A stretch of 26,119 nt of DNA, taken from the NCBI GenBank assembly GCA_964557375.1, contig CAZKZZ010000036.1, positions 1 to 26,119 of the forward strand, in the 5' to 3' direction. Position 1 is the stretch's first letter; every line of letters starts with the position of its first letter. Under the pieces are notes generated by a model, which worked only from the letters and a program-made list of their open reading frames with translations, was not told the origin of the DNA and did not search any database. Positions 1-7,766 of the stretch are shown one piece after another. The translations under genes and the position numbers were made by a program. The DNA is from CAZKZZ01 sp964557375 (GTDB taxonomy: Bacteria; Spirochaetota; Spirochaetia; SPDA01; CAZJBZ01).

Positions 1-823
1 AATCGAACTCCACACTATCGGTGGGCGCATACCCGAGCATGAGGATCTTCCCACCTCTGCGTACCGCATCCACAGTCCCGGCAATCGCTTTGGGATTTCC
101 CGATGCCTCGATGACAATGTCAGCTCCCCTGCCGTCGGTTCTTCCTAAGACTTCTTTTACCGGGTCCGTCCTGTCCGCCCGGAATACCTCTCGCGCCCCG
201 AGCTCACGGGCCATGGCAAGCCGGTTGTCGAGTACATCGGAGACGTAGATCTCGGAGAGCCCTTTTGCCTTGAGTGCTAAGAGAATGACCAGTCCGATAC
301 AGCCGGCCCCTGTTATGAGAACCCGCTCTCCGAGGGAAGCTTCCGCCCGATCGGAGACATGAAATCCGATTGCCAGCGGTTCGAGTAATGCTCCCTGTTC
401 GTAGTCCATCGTGTCGGGCAGTTTGAAGGTCATGTCCGCGGGATGGGTTATATACTCTGCAAAAGCGCCGTTTACCGGAGGGGTGGCGAGAAACTTGACA
501 TGGGGGCAGAGATTGTACCGCCCCGATTTGCAGAACTCGCACTTACCGCAGGTCTGCTGCGGTTCTATTGCTATTTTATCACCGGGCTCGAACCCTTTTA
601 CATTGCTCCCGACTTCGGCGATCTCCCCGCCTACCTCATGCCCGAGAATAAACGGATATTCCACCACCTGGGTACCGATCTTCCCGTGTTCGTAGTAATG
701 GAGGTCCGACCCGCAGATTCCCACTGTCTTTACCCTGATGAGGACCTCATGCGGTGCCGGTTTCGGGTCCGGAACATCCTGTATTTCTATCGTTTTCGGT
801 TTCGTCAATACTGCTGCTTTCAT
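1..823 (-). CDS. Polyol (sorbitol/xylitol-type) dehydrogenase, zinc-dependent MDR family, 3' end outside window
   Basis: Translating the minus strand from the ATG at 823-821 gives 274 residues in one open frame before the window ends, so the C-terminus is missing. It starts MKAAVLTKPKTIEIQDVPDP and follows the medium-chain dehydrogenase plan. Catalytic-zinc ligands are C37 in GICGSDLHYYEHG, H62-E63 in LGHEVGG, and E148 in LLEPLAIG. Structural-zinc cysteines are C92, C95, C98 and C106. The nucleotide-binding loop TGAGCIG is at 171-177, and D196 at the end of the next strand favours NAD over NADP. The ATPPVNG and LLEPLAIG segments resemble sorbitol/xylitol dehydrogenases more than threonine dehydrogenases. 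It would oxidise a sugar alcohol to a ketose in the cytoplasm. It lies 28 bp after the URO-D gene, with AAGGAAGG as ribosome site, as the last visible gene of the GntR-sulfatase-ABC operon. The exact polyol is unknown. Confidence 0.88.
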   Translation of the reverse strand, partial: MKAAVLTKPKTIEIQDVPDPKPAPHEVLIRVKTVGICGSDLHYYEHGKIGTQVVEYPFILGHEVGGEIAEVGSNVKGFEPGDKIAIEPQQTCGKCEFCKSGRYNLCPHVKFLATPPVNGAFAEYITHPADMTFKLPDTMDYEQGALLEPLAIGFHVSDRAEASLGERVLITGAGCIGLVILLALKAKGLSEIYVSDVLDNRLAMARELGAREVFRADRTDPVKEVLGRTDGRGADIVIEASGNPKAIAGTVDAVRRGGKILMLGYAPTDSVEFD

Positions 824-851
824 ATAATGCCTTCCTTACAAAAATTTTTAC

Positions 852-2027
852 CTAATAAACACCGTACTCCTGAAGCGTCTCCCACATTGCCATGATATTT
901 TCCGGAGGCACATCGTACTGAATGTTGTGCACCGGACCGAACACAAAACCGCCTCCGGGTGCCAGATCGTCAATCCGGTGCTTTACTTCATCGCGCACAT
1001 CCTGAGGTGAACCGAACGGCAGTACATTTTGGGTGTCGATTCCGCCCCCCCAGAAACTGATATCCCTGCCGAACTCGCGCTTGAGCTCCTTTGTATCCAT
1101 GCCTGCCGCGCTGTACTGGACCGGATTGAGAATGTCTACACCCATCTCGATGAGGTCCGGGATAAACTCGCGGACTGCACCGTCACTATGAAAAAATATA
1201 AAAACCCGGTCTCCGCCCATCCGTTTTAGTTCCGAAAACAGTTTCTTGTGACGGGGTTTGACCAGATCGCGGTACATCTCAGGCGAGATGAGAGGGCTCG
1301 ATTGATTGCCCAGATCATCGCCGGCCCGGAGTATGAGCGTATATTCGGGCAGTTGTTCCAAGGCTGTCTGCCAGTAATCGAGATTCAATTCCAGCGTCTT
1401 GTCCATGAGATATCCGGCAAGCTCGGGGTCGGCAGCCAAATCCATATAGAAATTGCTGTACCCCCTCAGCATAAATGGAGTGGTAAACACTTCTACCACT
1501 GCACTCTCGAGCACCAGGGCAAAATCACCATGAGCTTTGATTTCCTCGGCACGTTCTTTTATCCCTTCTACTTTGGAAGAAACCGAAAAATCAGGCCAAT
1601 TGTACTGTTCTGCATCTTCCACCGAAATTTGCCCATCTAGAGGATGAGCGCACATGTCATAAAAATGTCCCTCTTTTTTCGGTTTGCGCCAGGTAATACC
1701 GAACTCATCGATGATATAAAGATATTCCTCATCGTCGTCTCTGCTCCGGGGCCAGTCCTCAGGCTTGTACACCCGCGGGAAAAGTGCTCTTGTGTCTACT
1801 TTAAAATATTCGAGTACTGAATCCGTAATCTCGACAATTTCCGACCGTTCATAGAGGAGCCGGGGTGTTTTGTCCCGCTCTATATCGAGATAATCGAGGA
1901 GCCTCTTGTAGGCGTTGATATTAATACCGGTAATAATGCTCGAGCCCAAATCGAAAGGGATTCTATCCGGTTCCTTGTGGTCGAGAGCTGTAAGTACACG
2001 TTGTTCCGGCGTCATACTTTTTTTCAT
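852..2027 (-). CDS. URO-D-fold protein (uroporphyrinogen decarboxylase / MtaA-like family), HxD variant
   Basis: The 391-residue protein belongs to the uroporphyrinogen decarboxylase-like superfamily, which includes true haem enzymes and cobamide methyltransferases such as MtaA and CmuA. Visible family blocks are LTALDHKEPDRIPFD near residues 12-26, the segment at 237-261 containing DDLGNQSSPLISPE, FFHSDGAV at 278-285, NPVQYSAAGMD, and GGGIDTQNVLPFG. H280 and D282 stand where zinc-binding methyltransferases carry His-x-Cys, so the zinc cysteine is replaced by Asp. It is unlikely to be the haem enzyme, because it sits between sugar ABC permease and polyol dehydrogenase genes in a sulfatase operon. 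Its reaction is unknown; a demethylation or other C1 step on a substituted sugar is only a guess. The chosen ATG at 2027 has a weak AAAAGAA ribosome site. An ATG at 2015 (residue 5) is the alternative. Confidence 0.85.
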   Translation of the reverse strand: MKKSMTPEQRVLTALDHKEPDRIPFDLGSSIITGININAYKRLLDYLDIERDKTPRLLYERSEIVEITDSVLEYFKVDTRALFPRVYKPEDWPRSRDDDEEYLYIIDEFGITWRKPKKEGHFYDMCAHPLDGQISVEDAEQYNWPDFSVSSKVEGIKERAEEIKAHGDFALVLESAVVEVFTTPFMLRGYSNFYMDLAADPELAGYLMDKTLELNLDYWQTALEQLPEYTLILRAGDDLGNQSSPLISPEMYRDLVKPRHKKLFSELKRMGGDRVFIFFHSDGAVREFIPDLIEMGVDILNPVQYSAAGMDTKELKREFGRDISFWGGGIDTQNVLPFGSPQDVRDEVKHRIDDLAPGGGFVFGPVHNIQYDVPPENIMAMWETLQEYGVY

Positions 2028-2057
2028 TTATTCTTTTCCATTTTTTAAATCTCCGGT

Positions 2058-2888
2058 CTACCCTTTGACCGCCCCTGCGGTGAGTCCCATGATAAGACTC
2101 TTGGCTGCCGCAAAAGTAAAAATGAACGCCGGTAGTGCTATTACCGTTGCCATTGCCGTTATCTGTCCCCACTCTATTCCTGTCTCAGTCATATAAAGAG
2201 AAATGGATACAGGTAGTGTCCTTGTGTACCTGTTGGTAAGGACCAGTGCCATGGGAAACTCATTCCAGGAGATCCTGAATGTGAAAATACTGGCCACCGC
2301 CAGCCCCGGGCTGATGAGCGGAATGATGATACGGGTAAATATGCCGATTTCAGAACACCCGTCGATGACCGCTGACTCTTCGATTTCGACAGGGAGATCA
2401 GCAATAAAAGTCCTGAGCACCCATATGTTGAACGGGATATTGAGAGCGACATACGCGAATATAAGGCCGAACCTGCTGTTCACCAAGCCGATCGAATTCC
2501 ACATGATAAACAGCGGGATGATAAGTATTACCGGAGGGATCATCCGCAAAAAGAGAGTCCCCGTAGCTACAACTCCCTTCCCCATGAATTTGAACCGGGC
2601 AAGGGCATATCCTGAAAGCGCTCCTATAGAGACTGCCAGAAATGTAGAAGCCAGCGTTATGGTAAGACTGTTTATAAAGTATCGGACAAAGTTGTAGTGG
2701 AGAACAACATATTCAAAGTTGTTGAGAGTCGGCTTAAAAAACCACACAGGAGGTACGCTGAATACCTGGGCCCTGGTTTTGAATGCGGTGGTAATCATCA
2801 CAATGATAGGGAAGAGACTTACCAGAGCAAACAGTACAATTACCACATACCGCAGCACGATAAAATATTTTTTTGTTCCTGCTTTCAT
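2058..2888 (-). CDS. CUT1 sugar ABC transporter permease, MalG/UgpE type
   Basis: The 276-residue inner-membrane protein has about six hydrophobic segments, the first at roughly residues 9-33. It carries the cytoplasmic EAA loop around residues 168-190 (EESAVIDGCSEIG, then FTRIIIPL), which docks on the transporter ATPase. It ends TAGAVKG, as MalG-type permeases commonly do. It pairs with the MalF-type permease just upstream, 12 bp away, and the binding protein before that, to import a sugar or oligosaccharide. The ATG at 2888 follows a GGAG-rich stretch. No ATPase gene is present in the operon, so a shared MsmK/MalK-like ATPase encoded elsewhere is presumed. The substrate cannot be told from the sequence. 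Confidence 0.93.
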   Translation of the reverse strand: MKAGTKKYFIVLRYVVIVLFALVSLFPIIVMITTAFKTRAQVFSVPPVWFFKPTLNNFEYVVLHYNFVRYFINSLTITLASTFLAVSIGALSGYALARFKFMGKGVVATGTLFLRMIPPVILIIPLFIMWNSIGLVNSRFGLIFAYVALNIPFNIWVLRTFIADLPVEIEESAVIDGCSEIGIFTRIIIPLISPGLAVASIFTFRISWNEFPMALVLTNRYTRTLPVSISLYMTETGIEWGQITAMATVIALPAFIFTFAAAKSLIMGLTAGAVKG

Positions 2889-2900
2889 CTTCTCCGTCTC

Positions 2901-3788
2901 CTATCTCTGTTCTCTTCCCTGTCTGAGGATCATCATCAGGATTATCGTCACGATTGCAATCACCAGCAGAAGTATGACGGCGATGGCGGAAGCCAACCCG
3001 AGCCGCTGACTGACGAATGCGGTCTTATAGAGGTGCAGGGAGAGTATCTGAGTAGACATTCCCGGCCCTCCGTAGGTCATTATGTACATCACAACGAGCC
3101 CCCTGAACGCGTCAATGAGACGCAAGGCCGCTGTAATTCCGAGAACCGATTTGATCATGGGTAGTTTGATGTGCCAAAAATTCTGCCATTGATTAGTACC
3201 GTCTACCACCCCTGCTTCAAGTAGGTCTCTCGGTATTCCCTGCAGTCCTGCCAATACGAGCAAAAAAACAAAGGGGGTCCATTGCCAGATATCGGTAATA
3301 ATAATCGAGAGAAGTGCTAACTGGGGGTCTGCAAGCCACAGCGGTCCTTTTCCTCCGAACAGTCTAATAAAAAAATTGATGTATCCATATTCCGGGTCGT
3401 AGAGGAACCGCCAGGTAACACCGACGACTACAGGTGCAATCATAATGGGAAGTACAAAAATAGTACGAAAAACTCTTAACCCTTTTATTTTCTCCTCGAC
3501 CAAAAGTGCAAGGACCAAGCCGAGGAACAGTTCGGCGATAACTACGCTAAAGGTAAAAATAAAGGTTACACGAACACTGGTGTGAAAGTATTCATTTTTG
3601 AATAGCTGGATATAGTTGCTCAATCCGATAAATTTTGGTGCCTTGGCAATATCCCGTAAAGCCCATTCAAAAAAGCTCAAGCGGATTCCAAAAACTACCG
3701 GATAGAGCATAGCAAATCCCAATACGAGAAAAGCAGGAAGTAAAAACATGTACGGGGTCGATTTTTGAACGAGTTTTGATGCTCTCAT
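2901..3788 (-). CDS. CUT1 sugar ABC transporter permease, MalF/UgpA type
   Basis: This 295-residue membrane protein opens with a short cytoplasmic N-terminus, then a first membrane span (YMFLLPAFLVLGFAMLYPVV, about 13-32). It has five further hydrophobic segments and the EAA motif at about 191-210 (LEAGVVDGTNQWQNFWHIKL). NYI...LFKN near residues 58-65 and WLADP near 151 are usual for the MalF branch. It would form the heterodimeric channel with the MalG-type permease encoded next. The ATG at 3788 has a clear AAGGAG ribosome site. Between this gene and the binding-protein gene lies a strong hairpin (3808-3834) that probably lowers permease output relative to the binding protein. Confidence 0.93.
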   Translation of the reverse strand: MRASKLVQKSTPYMFLLPAFLVLGFAMLYPVVFGIRLSFFEWALRDIAKAPKFIGLSNYIQLFKNEYFHTSVRVTFIFTFSVVIAELFLGLVLALLVEEKIKGLRVFRTIFVLPIMIAPVVVGVTWRFLYDPEYGYINFFIRLFGGKGPLWLADPQLALLSIIITDIWQWTPFVFLLVLAGLQGIPRDLLEAGVVDGTNQWQNFWHIKLPMIKSVLGITAALRLIDAFRGLVVMYIMTYGGPGMSTQILSLHLYKTAFVSQRLGLASAIAVILLLVIAIVTIILMMILRQGREQR

Positions 3789-3807
3789 GGGATTTTCTCC
3801 TTAATGT

Positions 3808-3834
3808 GTAACGTGCGGCAGGGCCGCACGTTAC
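3808..3834 (-). promoter_or_regulatory. Intercistronic stem-loop between binding-protein and permease genes
   Basis: A perfect 12-bp inverted repeat, GTAACGTGCGGC / GCCGCACGTTAC, surrounds a 3-base loop (AGG). In the operon's direction it follows the binding-protein stop by about 40 bases and precedes the permease ribosome site, with no run of U after it. It is therefore more likely an mRNA stabiliser or partial attenuator than a full terminator. This placement is known from malE-malF-type operons, where it keeps binding protein in excess. Confidence 0.75.
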
Positions 3835-3873
3835 TTTCGTAATCTAGATAAGCCTTGGCCGGCAGCTTACACT

Positions 3874-5268
3874 TTAATCGTAATAACCGGCTTTTTGCAT
3901 GATTTCGCGTACAGGCTCTTTGATTTCGTCCATGGCTCTTTCAGGTGTTTTTTCGCCGGTCAACACCTGGTTGATGGCAACACCCATGTATTGGACATTG
4001 ATCTCACCCCATTCTTTGATGATAGGCCGCCAGTCAGGATCCGCATATTTGATCTGCTCGACGAGTACCTCGAATTCGGGGAATTTTTCCTGCATTTCAG
4101 GATCTTCGAAGATAGACATTCTGTTCGAGGAACCGCCTGCGAGGGCCACTGCCTCTGATACTTCCTTCGAGGTTAGCCACTGAAGGAGCAGAAATGCAGC
4201 TTCTTTGTTCGCGGAGTTCGTTGGAATGCCGATACCGAAACCACCGGTTTCAGACCATTTTTCCATGTCCGGATATTTTTTGTCCTTCGGATGGAGCGCA
4301 TAACCCACCTTACCCACGACTTTGGATTGAGTTTCGTCCCGGGAGAGACCTGCAATCTTATCATGGTCGATATAGAGGGCCGCTTTCCCTTGCAGGAACG
4401 CATTGTCGGCATCACCGACTGAGAAGCTCGGAATTCCCGGAGGTCCCCATTCAACCATGTCTTTCATGAAGTCGAGGGTACGGATAGAATCTTCATTGTC
4501 GAAAACGGGCTCCCAATCCTCATTAAATACTTTCGCCCCCATGGGGTCCCCATGGGTAAGCCAACCGGCTGTTGCCTGGTGCCCGGAAGCTCCCCGCATA
4601 GTCAAACCATTTACCCCGGGAACTTCTTCATGGATGATTTTCGCATGTTCATGTACTTCTTCGTACCACTTGGGATACTCCAACCCGAGCTCGTCATACA
4701 CATCGGTGCGGTAGGCGAGGATACTGGTTTCCGCGGACAGCGGCAAGCCGTACAGTTTGGATCCGGGGCCCCCCATGTAGATCTTGGTTCCGCCGACGCG
4801 GCCCGTGTTGTCTACAAAGGCAGGAACGAGGTCGTCGAAATCGTAGTCGGGCATGGCAAGATTTTCGTTATCGAAGTACGGTTCGAGCTGCTCGAGATTG
4901 TCCCCTGCAACGTATTCGGTTTTCCACATACAGACAAACGATACAACATCATAATCACCAGTCGGTTTACTAAACTCGAGAACCTGTTTATCATGTAAAC
5001 GCATGTAGTTGATCATATCTGCTTCAACTTTCATGCCGGTCAATGCCTCGAACTCGGGAAGCATTTCTACGACTTTGTTGTAAGCAAGGTTCGGGGGGAA
5101 GTTTACCACCAGCCTTGTTCCTTCATAGCGTCTCCAGTCGAAGCCCTCTTCATCGGTTGCGGCTCCGCTGGAGGCGCTTTCTTGCTGTCCTCCTGCCCAG
5201 ATGAGGGCTACAGAGAGTACCAGGCTTATGATGAGTACAAGCCAGAGTACTTTGTTCATTTTTTTCAT
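3874..5268 (-). CDS. Extracellular sugar-binding protein of CUT1 ABC transporter
   Basis: A 464-residue solute-binding protein of family 1 (MalE/UgpB-like). The start at 5268 is chosen because AGGAGG lies just before it and the signal peptide then begins normally (MKKMNKVLWLVLIISLVLSV). An in-frame ATG at 5322 would add an unlikely basic leader. The peptide ends ALIWAGGQQES with no lipobox cysteine, so export by signal peptidase I is expected. Later segments such as LPLSAETSILAYRTDVYDEL, NAFLQGKAALYIDHD and GGFGIGIPTNSANKEAAFLL are typical of this family. It captures an unidentified carbohydrate for the two permeases downstream. It follows the sulfatase gene by about 90 bases with no clear promoter in the gap, so read-through from the GntR promoter is likely. 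The C-terminus is complete (stop at 3874). Confidence 0.92.
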   Translation of the reverse strand: MKKMNKVLWLVLIISLVLSVALIWAGGQQESASSGAATDEEGFDWRRYEGTRLVVNFPPNLAYNKVVEMLPEFEALTGMKVEADMINYMRLHDKQVLEFSKPTGDYDVVSFVCMWKTEYVAGDNLEQLEPYFDNENLAMPDYDFDDLVPAFVDNTGRVGGTKIYMGGPGSKLYGLPLSAETSILAYRTDVYDELGLEYPKWYEEVHEHAKIIHEEVPGVNGLTMRGASGHQATAGWLTHGDPMGAKVFNEDWEPVFDNEDSIRTLDFMKDMVEWGPPGIPSFSVGDADNAFLQGKAALYIDHDKIAGLSRDETQSKVVGKVGYALHPKDKKYPDMEKWSETGGFGIGIPTNSANKEAAFLLLQWLTSKEVSEAVALAGGSSNRMSIFEDPEMQEKFPEFEVLVEQIKYADPDWRPIIKEWGEINVQYMGVAINQVLTGEKTPERAMDEIKEPVREIMQKAGYYD

Positions 5269-5358
5269 ACTGTTCCTCCTGAAACGTATTTTTATTAACA
5301 TCACCTTTCTCCGGTTCCGCACGGAGTTACGGTGTGTGTTTGCTTACATTGTTTGTTG

Positions 5359-6909
5359 CTAACAGTAGACAGGTTTGTTCGCTCCCCGCACGTACTGTTT
5401 TGATGCATCAACATAGGGTTGAAAATCCCATGTGTGCTTTTTCTTCGTATCTGCATTACGTATCTGCTGCAGAAAAAGTCTTCTTTTCTGGTCCTGTTTG
5501 ATCTCTTCGGTAAAGGCCTCAACGTCCAGTCCGTCGAGAAGACGACGGTGGAGTTCAGTTACCCGCTCTTTCTGGTCCTGATTATCCGCCCTGTTCTGCA
5601 GTTCGTGGGGATCTTCGGCCAGATTGAAGAGAAGAGGCTCGAATCCGTAGACATACACGTATTTCCACTCATCTTTTCGGATAATGAACATGGGAGCGGC
5701 GGTACCGCCTCCGCAGTAATCGATTACCGCTTCATTTTTCCATTTGCCGGATGTTCCGGTGAGAAGGTGCTTGAAACTGTCACCTTGAACACCGAACGCT
5801 TTCCGGTCGTTATTCCGGTTAGTGTCGTCGCCGAGGAGATCGAGCACTGTGGGTTGAAGGTCTATATGAGATACAACTTCCGAGGTCCGTCCAGCTGGTA
5901 TTGTCCCCGGCCAGGAGATGAGCAGAGGCACCTTGGCGTTTTCATCGTAAAAGGTACGCTTGTACCACATATTGTGTTCACCGAGCATCTCCCCATGGTC
6001 ACTGGTAAATATAATCATCGTATTATCCGATAACCCGAGCACTTCCAGTTCGGCGAGTATTTCACCGATCAAATCATCAACGTGACTGATCATTGCCAAA
6101 TAGGCCCTGATCGAGGTACGGATGACATCATTGGTCGGCTGGTACCGGTCCACTCCGTGATGGGTCTGTACCCACCGGCTGTGGGGGTGGTCTATAGTGT
6201 TCTCGATTATCGATTGATCGGGCAAGGGGATATCTACGTCATTATACAGGTCCCAGTATTTCGGAATAGTCTGAAACGATTCGTGCGGCTGGGTAAAGGA
6301 TGCCATCAGGAAAAACGGCCTCTCTTCATACGCGTTATTGTCTCCGAGTGCGTATGACTGGAGAAACTCCACCGCACGGTTTTTTACCTCGGTGTCGTAC
6401 TGGATCTGGTTATTTGTCCTGCAAAGACCTGAGATTTTAAGCTTTTTTACCGATGTTCCCGGTCCGTGTTTGACCCCTTCTTCCCAGTTCGGGGTCCAGA
6501 GAAAATCGGAGGGGTAAATATCTGTGGTAAGCCTGTCGTCAAAACCGTGGAGCTGGTCCGGTCCGACAAAGTGGGTCTTGCCGGAGACAACGGTATAGTA
6601 GCCGTTCCGTTTCAGGTGATGCATCATAGTTGGTACCGTTGCACAGAACTCCGCACCGTTCCCGTACGCTTTATGGTCTCTTACCCGCATACCGGTAACA
6701 AGAGAAGCTCTTGCCGGCGCGCATAATGGAGAATTGCAGTAGCAGTTATCGAATATGGCCCCTTTTTCAGCCAATCCGGAGAGGTGCGGAACTTTGGCGA
6801 CACGCTTAGAAGACTCATTTTCCCGGCCGAACATGGGCAGAACGAACTGCGACATCTGATCTGCCATCAAAAAAAGGATGTTTGGCTTACTTCCGGATTT
6901 CGTTATCAA
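5359..6909 (-). CDS. Type I (formylglycine) sulfatase, choline-sulfatase-like branch
   Basis: This 516-residue enzyme hydrolyses a sulfate ester. The motif C63-A-P-A-R67 followed by SLVTG is the C-x-P-x-R signature whose Cys becomes formylglycine. Calcium-site and substrate-site residues are visible: D17 in LFLMADQ, K111 and H113 in GKTHF, H209 in QPHE, D304-H305 in FTSDHGEMLGEH, and K318. No signal peptide precedes NILFLMADQ, so it probably acts in the cytoplasm on imported sulfated substrate. The start is a TTG at 6909 that overlaps the regulator's TGA stop by four bases (TTGA), which implies translational coupling. A later ATG would remove the first metal-binding strand. No sulfatase-maturing enzyme is encoded in the window. 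The substrate is unknown; the single Asp of ADQ recalls choline and other small-substrate sulfatases, but sugar sulfates fit the context. Confidence 0.93.
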   Translation of the reverse strand: MITKSGSKPNILFLMADQMSQFVLPMFGRENESSKRVAKVPHLSGLAEKGAIFDNCYCNSPLCAPARASLVTGMRVRDHKAYGNGAEFCATVPTMMHHLKRNGYYTVVSGKTHFVGPDQLHGFDDRLTTDIYPSDFLWTPNWEEGVKHGPGTSVKKLKISGLCRTNNQIQYDTEVKNRAVEFLQSYALGDNNAYEERPFFLMASFTQPHESFQTIPKYWDLYNDVDIPLPDQSIIENTIDHPHSRWVQTHHGVDRYQPTNDVIRTSIRAYLAMISHVDDLIGEILAELEVLGLSDNTMIIFTSDHGEMLGEHNMWYKRTFYDENAKVPLLISWPGTIPAGRTSEVVSHIDLQPTVLDLLGDDTNRNNDRKAFGVQGDSFKHLLTGTSGKWKNEAVIDYCGGGTAAPMFIIRKDEWKYVYVYGFEPLLFNLAEDPHELQNRADNQDQKERVTELHRRLLDGLDVEAFTEEIKQDQKRRLFLQQIRNADTKKKHTWDFQPYVDASKQYVRGANKPVYC

Positions 6910-7667
6910 TGCTCGCTCCCTGTTTCATTTTCATTGAATATTTTGGTTCGAAAATCTTTTGATTTTGAAAAATGTTCCCGTATTGCAGCTGATGCCCCCT
7001 CAGGGTCTCGCCGCTTTATAGCCTCGATTACCTTTCCGTGTTCGTCACCTGCGGAAACAAGACGGTCGAACAGCTTCTCCTTGCCCATTTTCTCCTCGTA
7101 GTTTTTAGCCAGTTGAATGAAGTCGGAGGTCAACAGGGTAATAAGAGATTTGAGAATCGGGTTCTTCGAGAACTCCGCAAGCTTGAGGTGAAACACCATG
7201 TCCTCATCAAAACTGACCGTTCCGTGCTCTATCTGCTTACGGATCGATTTGTGGACGTTTTCCAACTCAGAAATTTCCTCATCTGAAGACTCGGTTGCCA
7301 CCAGTTCTGCAGCGTATACTTCCAGAACACACCGAACACTGTCTAAAGCTTCAAACTCTTCGTTGTCCAACTTCAAAACGTTGGTCAGAAGCCCTTCGAG
7401 CGCATCGATACCGATTGCAGCCACATAGGTCCCGCTCTGGGGTACGGTTTTTAGAATACCGTACGTTTCCATCCGTTTGAGTGCTTTGCTTATATATCCG
7501 CGGGGTATCGCCATTCTCTCTTCTAAACGTCGCTCCGATGGTAATCTGTCGCCCGGTTTGAGATCTCCGTTGTGGATGAGCTCCCTTATCTGCTGAATTA
7601 CTGAATCCACAGGATCGGGCAGTTCTATCTTCTGGAATTTTTCAATAAGCTTTGTATGGTCTTTCAA
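6906..7667 (-). CDS. GntR-family transcriptional regulator, FadR subfamily (FCD domain)
   Basis: The 253-residue protein has an N-terminal winged helix (about 18-83) with the GntR pattern GDLKPGDRLPSERRLEERM and a wing ending SGTYVA. An all-helical FCD ligand domain follows, with D156 and H160 in FDEDMVFH and later His residues in DEHGKVIEAI and REHF, the usual metal/ligand site. It starts at TTG (7667) with a weak GAAGAA ribosome site, since no ATG occurs before the DNA-binding domain. It heads an operon with the sulfatase (four-base overlap) and ABC genes. A 33-bp inverted repeat lies on its own promoter, so autoregulation, relieved by a sugar acid or similar ligand, is inferred. FadR-type regulators often sense carboxylic acids, which fits the LarA-like gene next door. 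Confidence 0.92.
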   Translation of the reverse strand: MKDHTKLIEKFQKIELPDPVDSVIQQIRELIHNGDLKPGDRLPSERRLEERMAIPRGYISKALKRMETYGILKTVPQSGTYVAAIGIDALEGLLTNVLKLDNEEFEALDSVRCVLEVYAAELVATESSDEEISELENVHKSIRKQIEHGTVSFDEDMVFHLKLAEFSKNPILKSLITLLTSDFIQLAKNYEEKMGKEKLFDRLVSAGDEHGKVIEAIKRRDPEGASAAIREHFSKSKDFRTKIFNENETGSEH

Positions 7668-7693
7668 TAGTTCTTCTTTTCGTGTAAGATATA

Positions 7694-7726
7694 TAAACTA
7701 ACAACTAACAGCTAGTTGTTAGTTTA
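7694..7726. promoter_or_regulatory. Large inverted repeat, probable GntR operator
   Basis: Arms of 14 bp, TAAACTAACAACTA (7694-7707) and TAGTTGTTAGTTTA (7713-7726), are perfect complements around ACAGC. The left arm and spacer also contain a tandem AACTAAC-AACTAAC. The right arm overlaps the -10 element of the minus-strand promoter for the GntR gene, so a protein bound here would block its own operon. Confidence 0.75.
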
Positions 7727-7748
7727 ACACAGAACAGAGGGTTGTCAA
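7721..7748 (-). promoter_or_regulatory. Sigma-70-type promoter of the gntR-sulfatase-ABC operon
   Basis: On the minus strand a perfect -35 TTGACA (7748-7743) is followed after 16 bp by TAAACT (7726-7721), which is the first part of the operator arm. The leader to the TTG start at 7667 is about 45-50 bases. The -10 match is only moderate. Confidence 0.6.
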
Positions 7749-7766
7749 GAGAAAATTTGCAAAAAC

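Noticed and set aside
852..2027. Naming the URO-D-like genes hemE
   Set aside because: The HSDG/HSCG motifs, lengths of 391 and 440 residues and sugar-operon context do not fit the haem biosynthesis enzyme.
5269..5322. Upstream extension of the first binding protein to an ATG at 5322
   Set aside because: It would put a basic, non-signal leader before the signal peptide and ignore the AGGAGG placed for the start at 5268.
5419..6033. Open frame of 204 codons on the plus strand
   Set aside because: It lies wholly antisense to the sulfatase gene, has no recognisable domain and no ribosome site, and reads as a shadow of the real codons.
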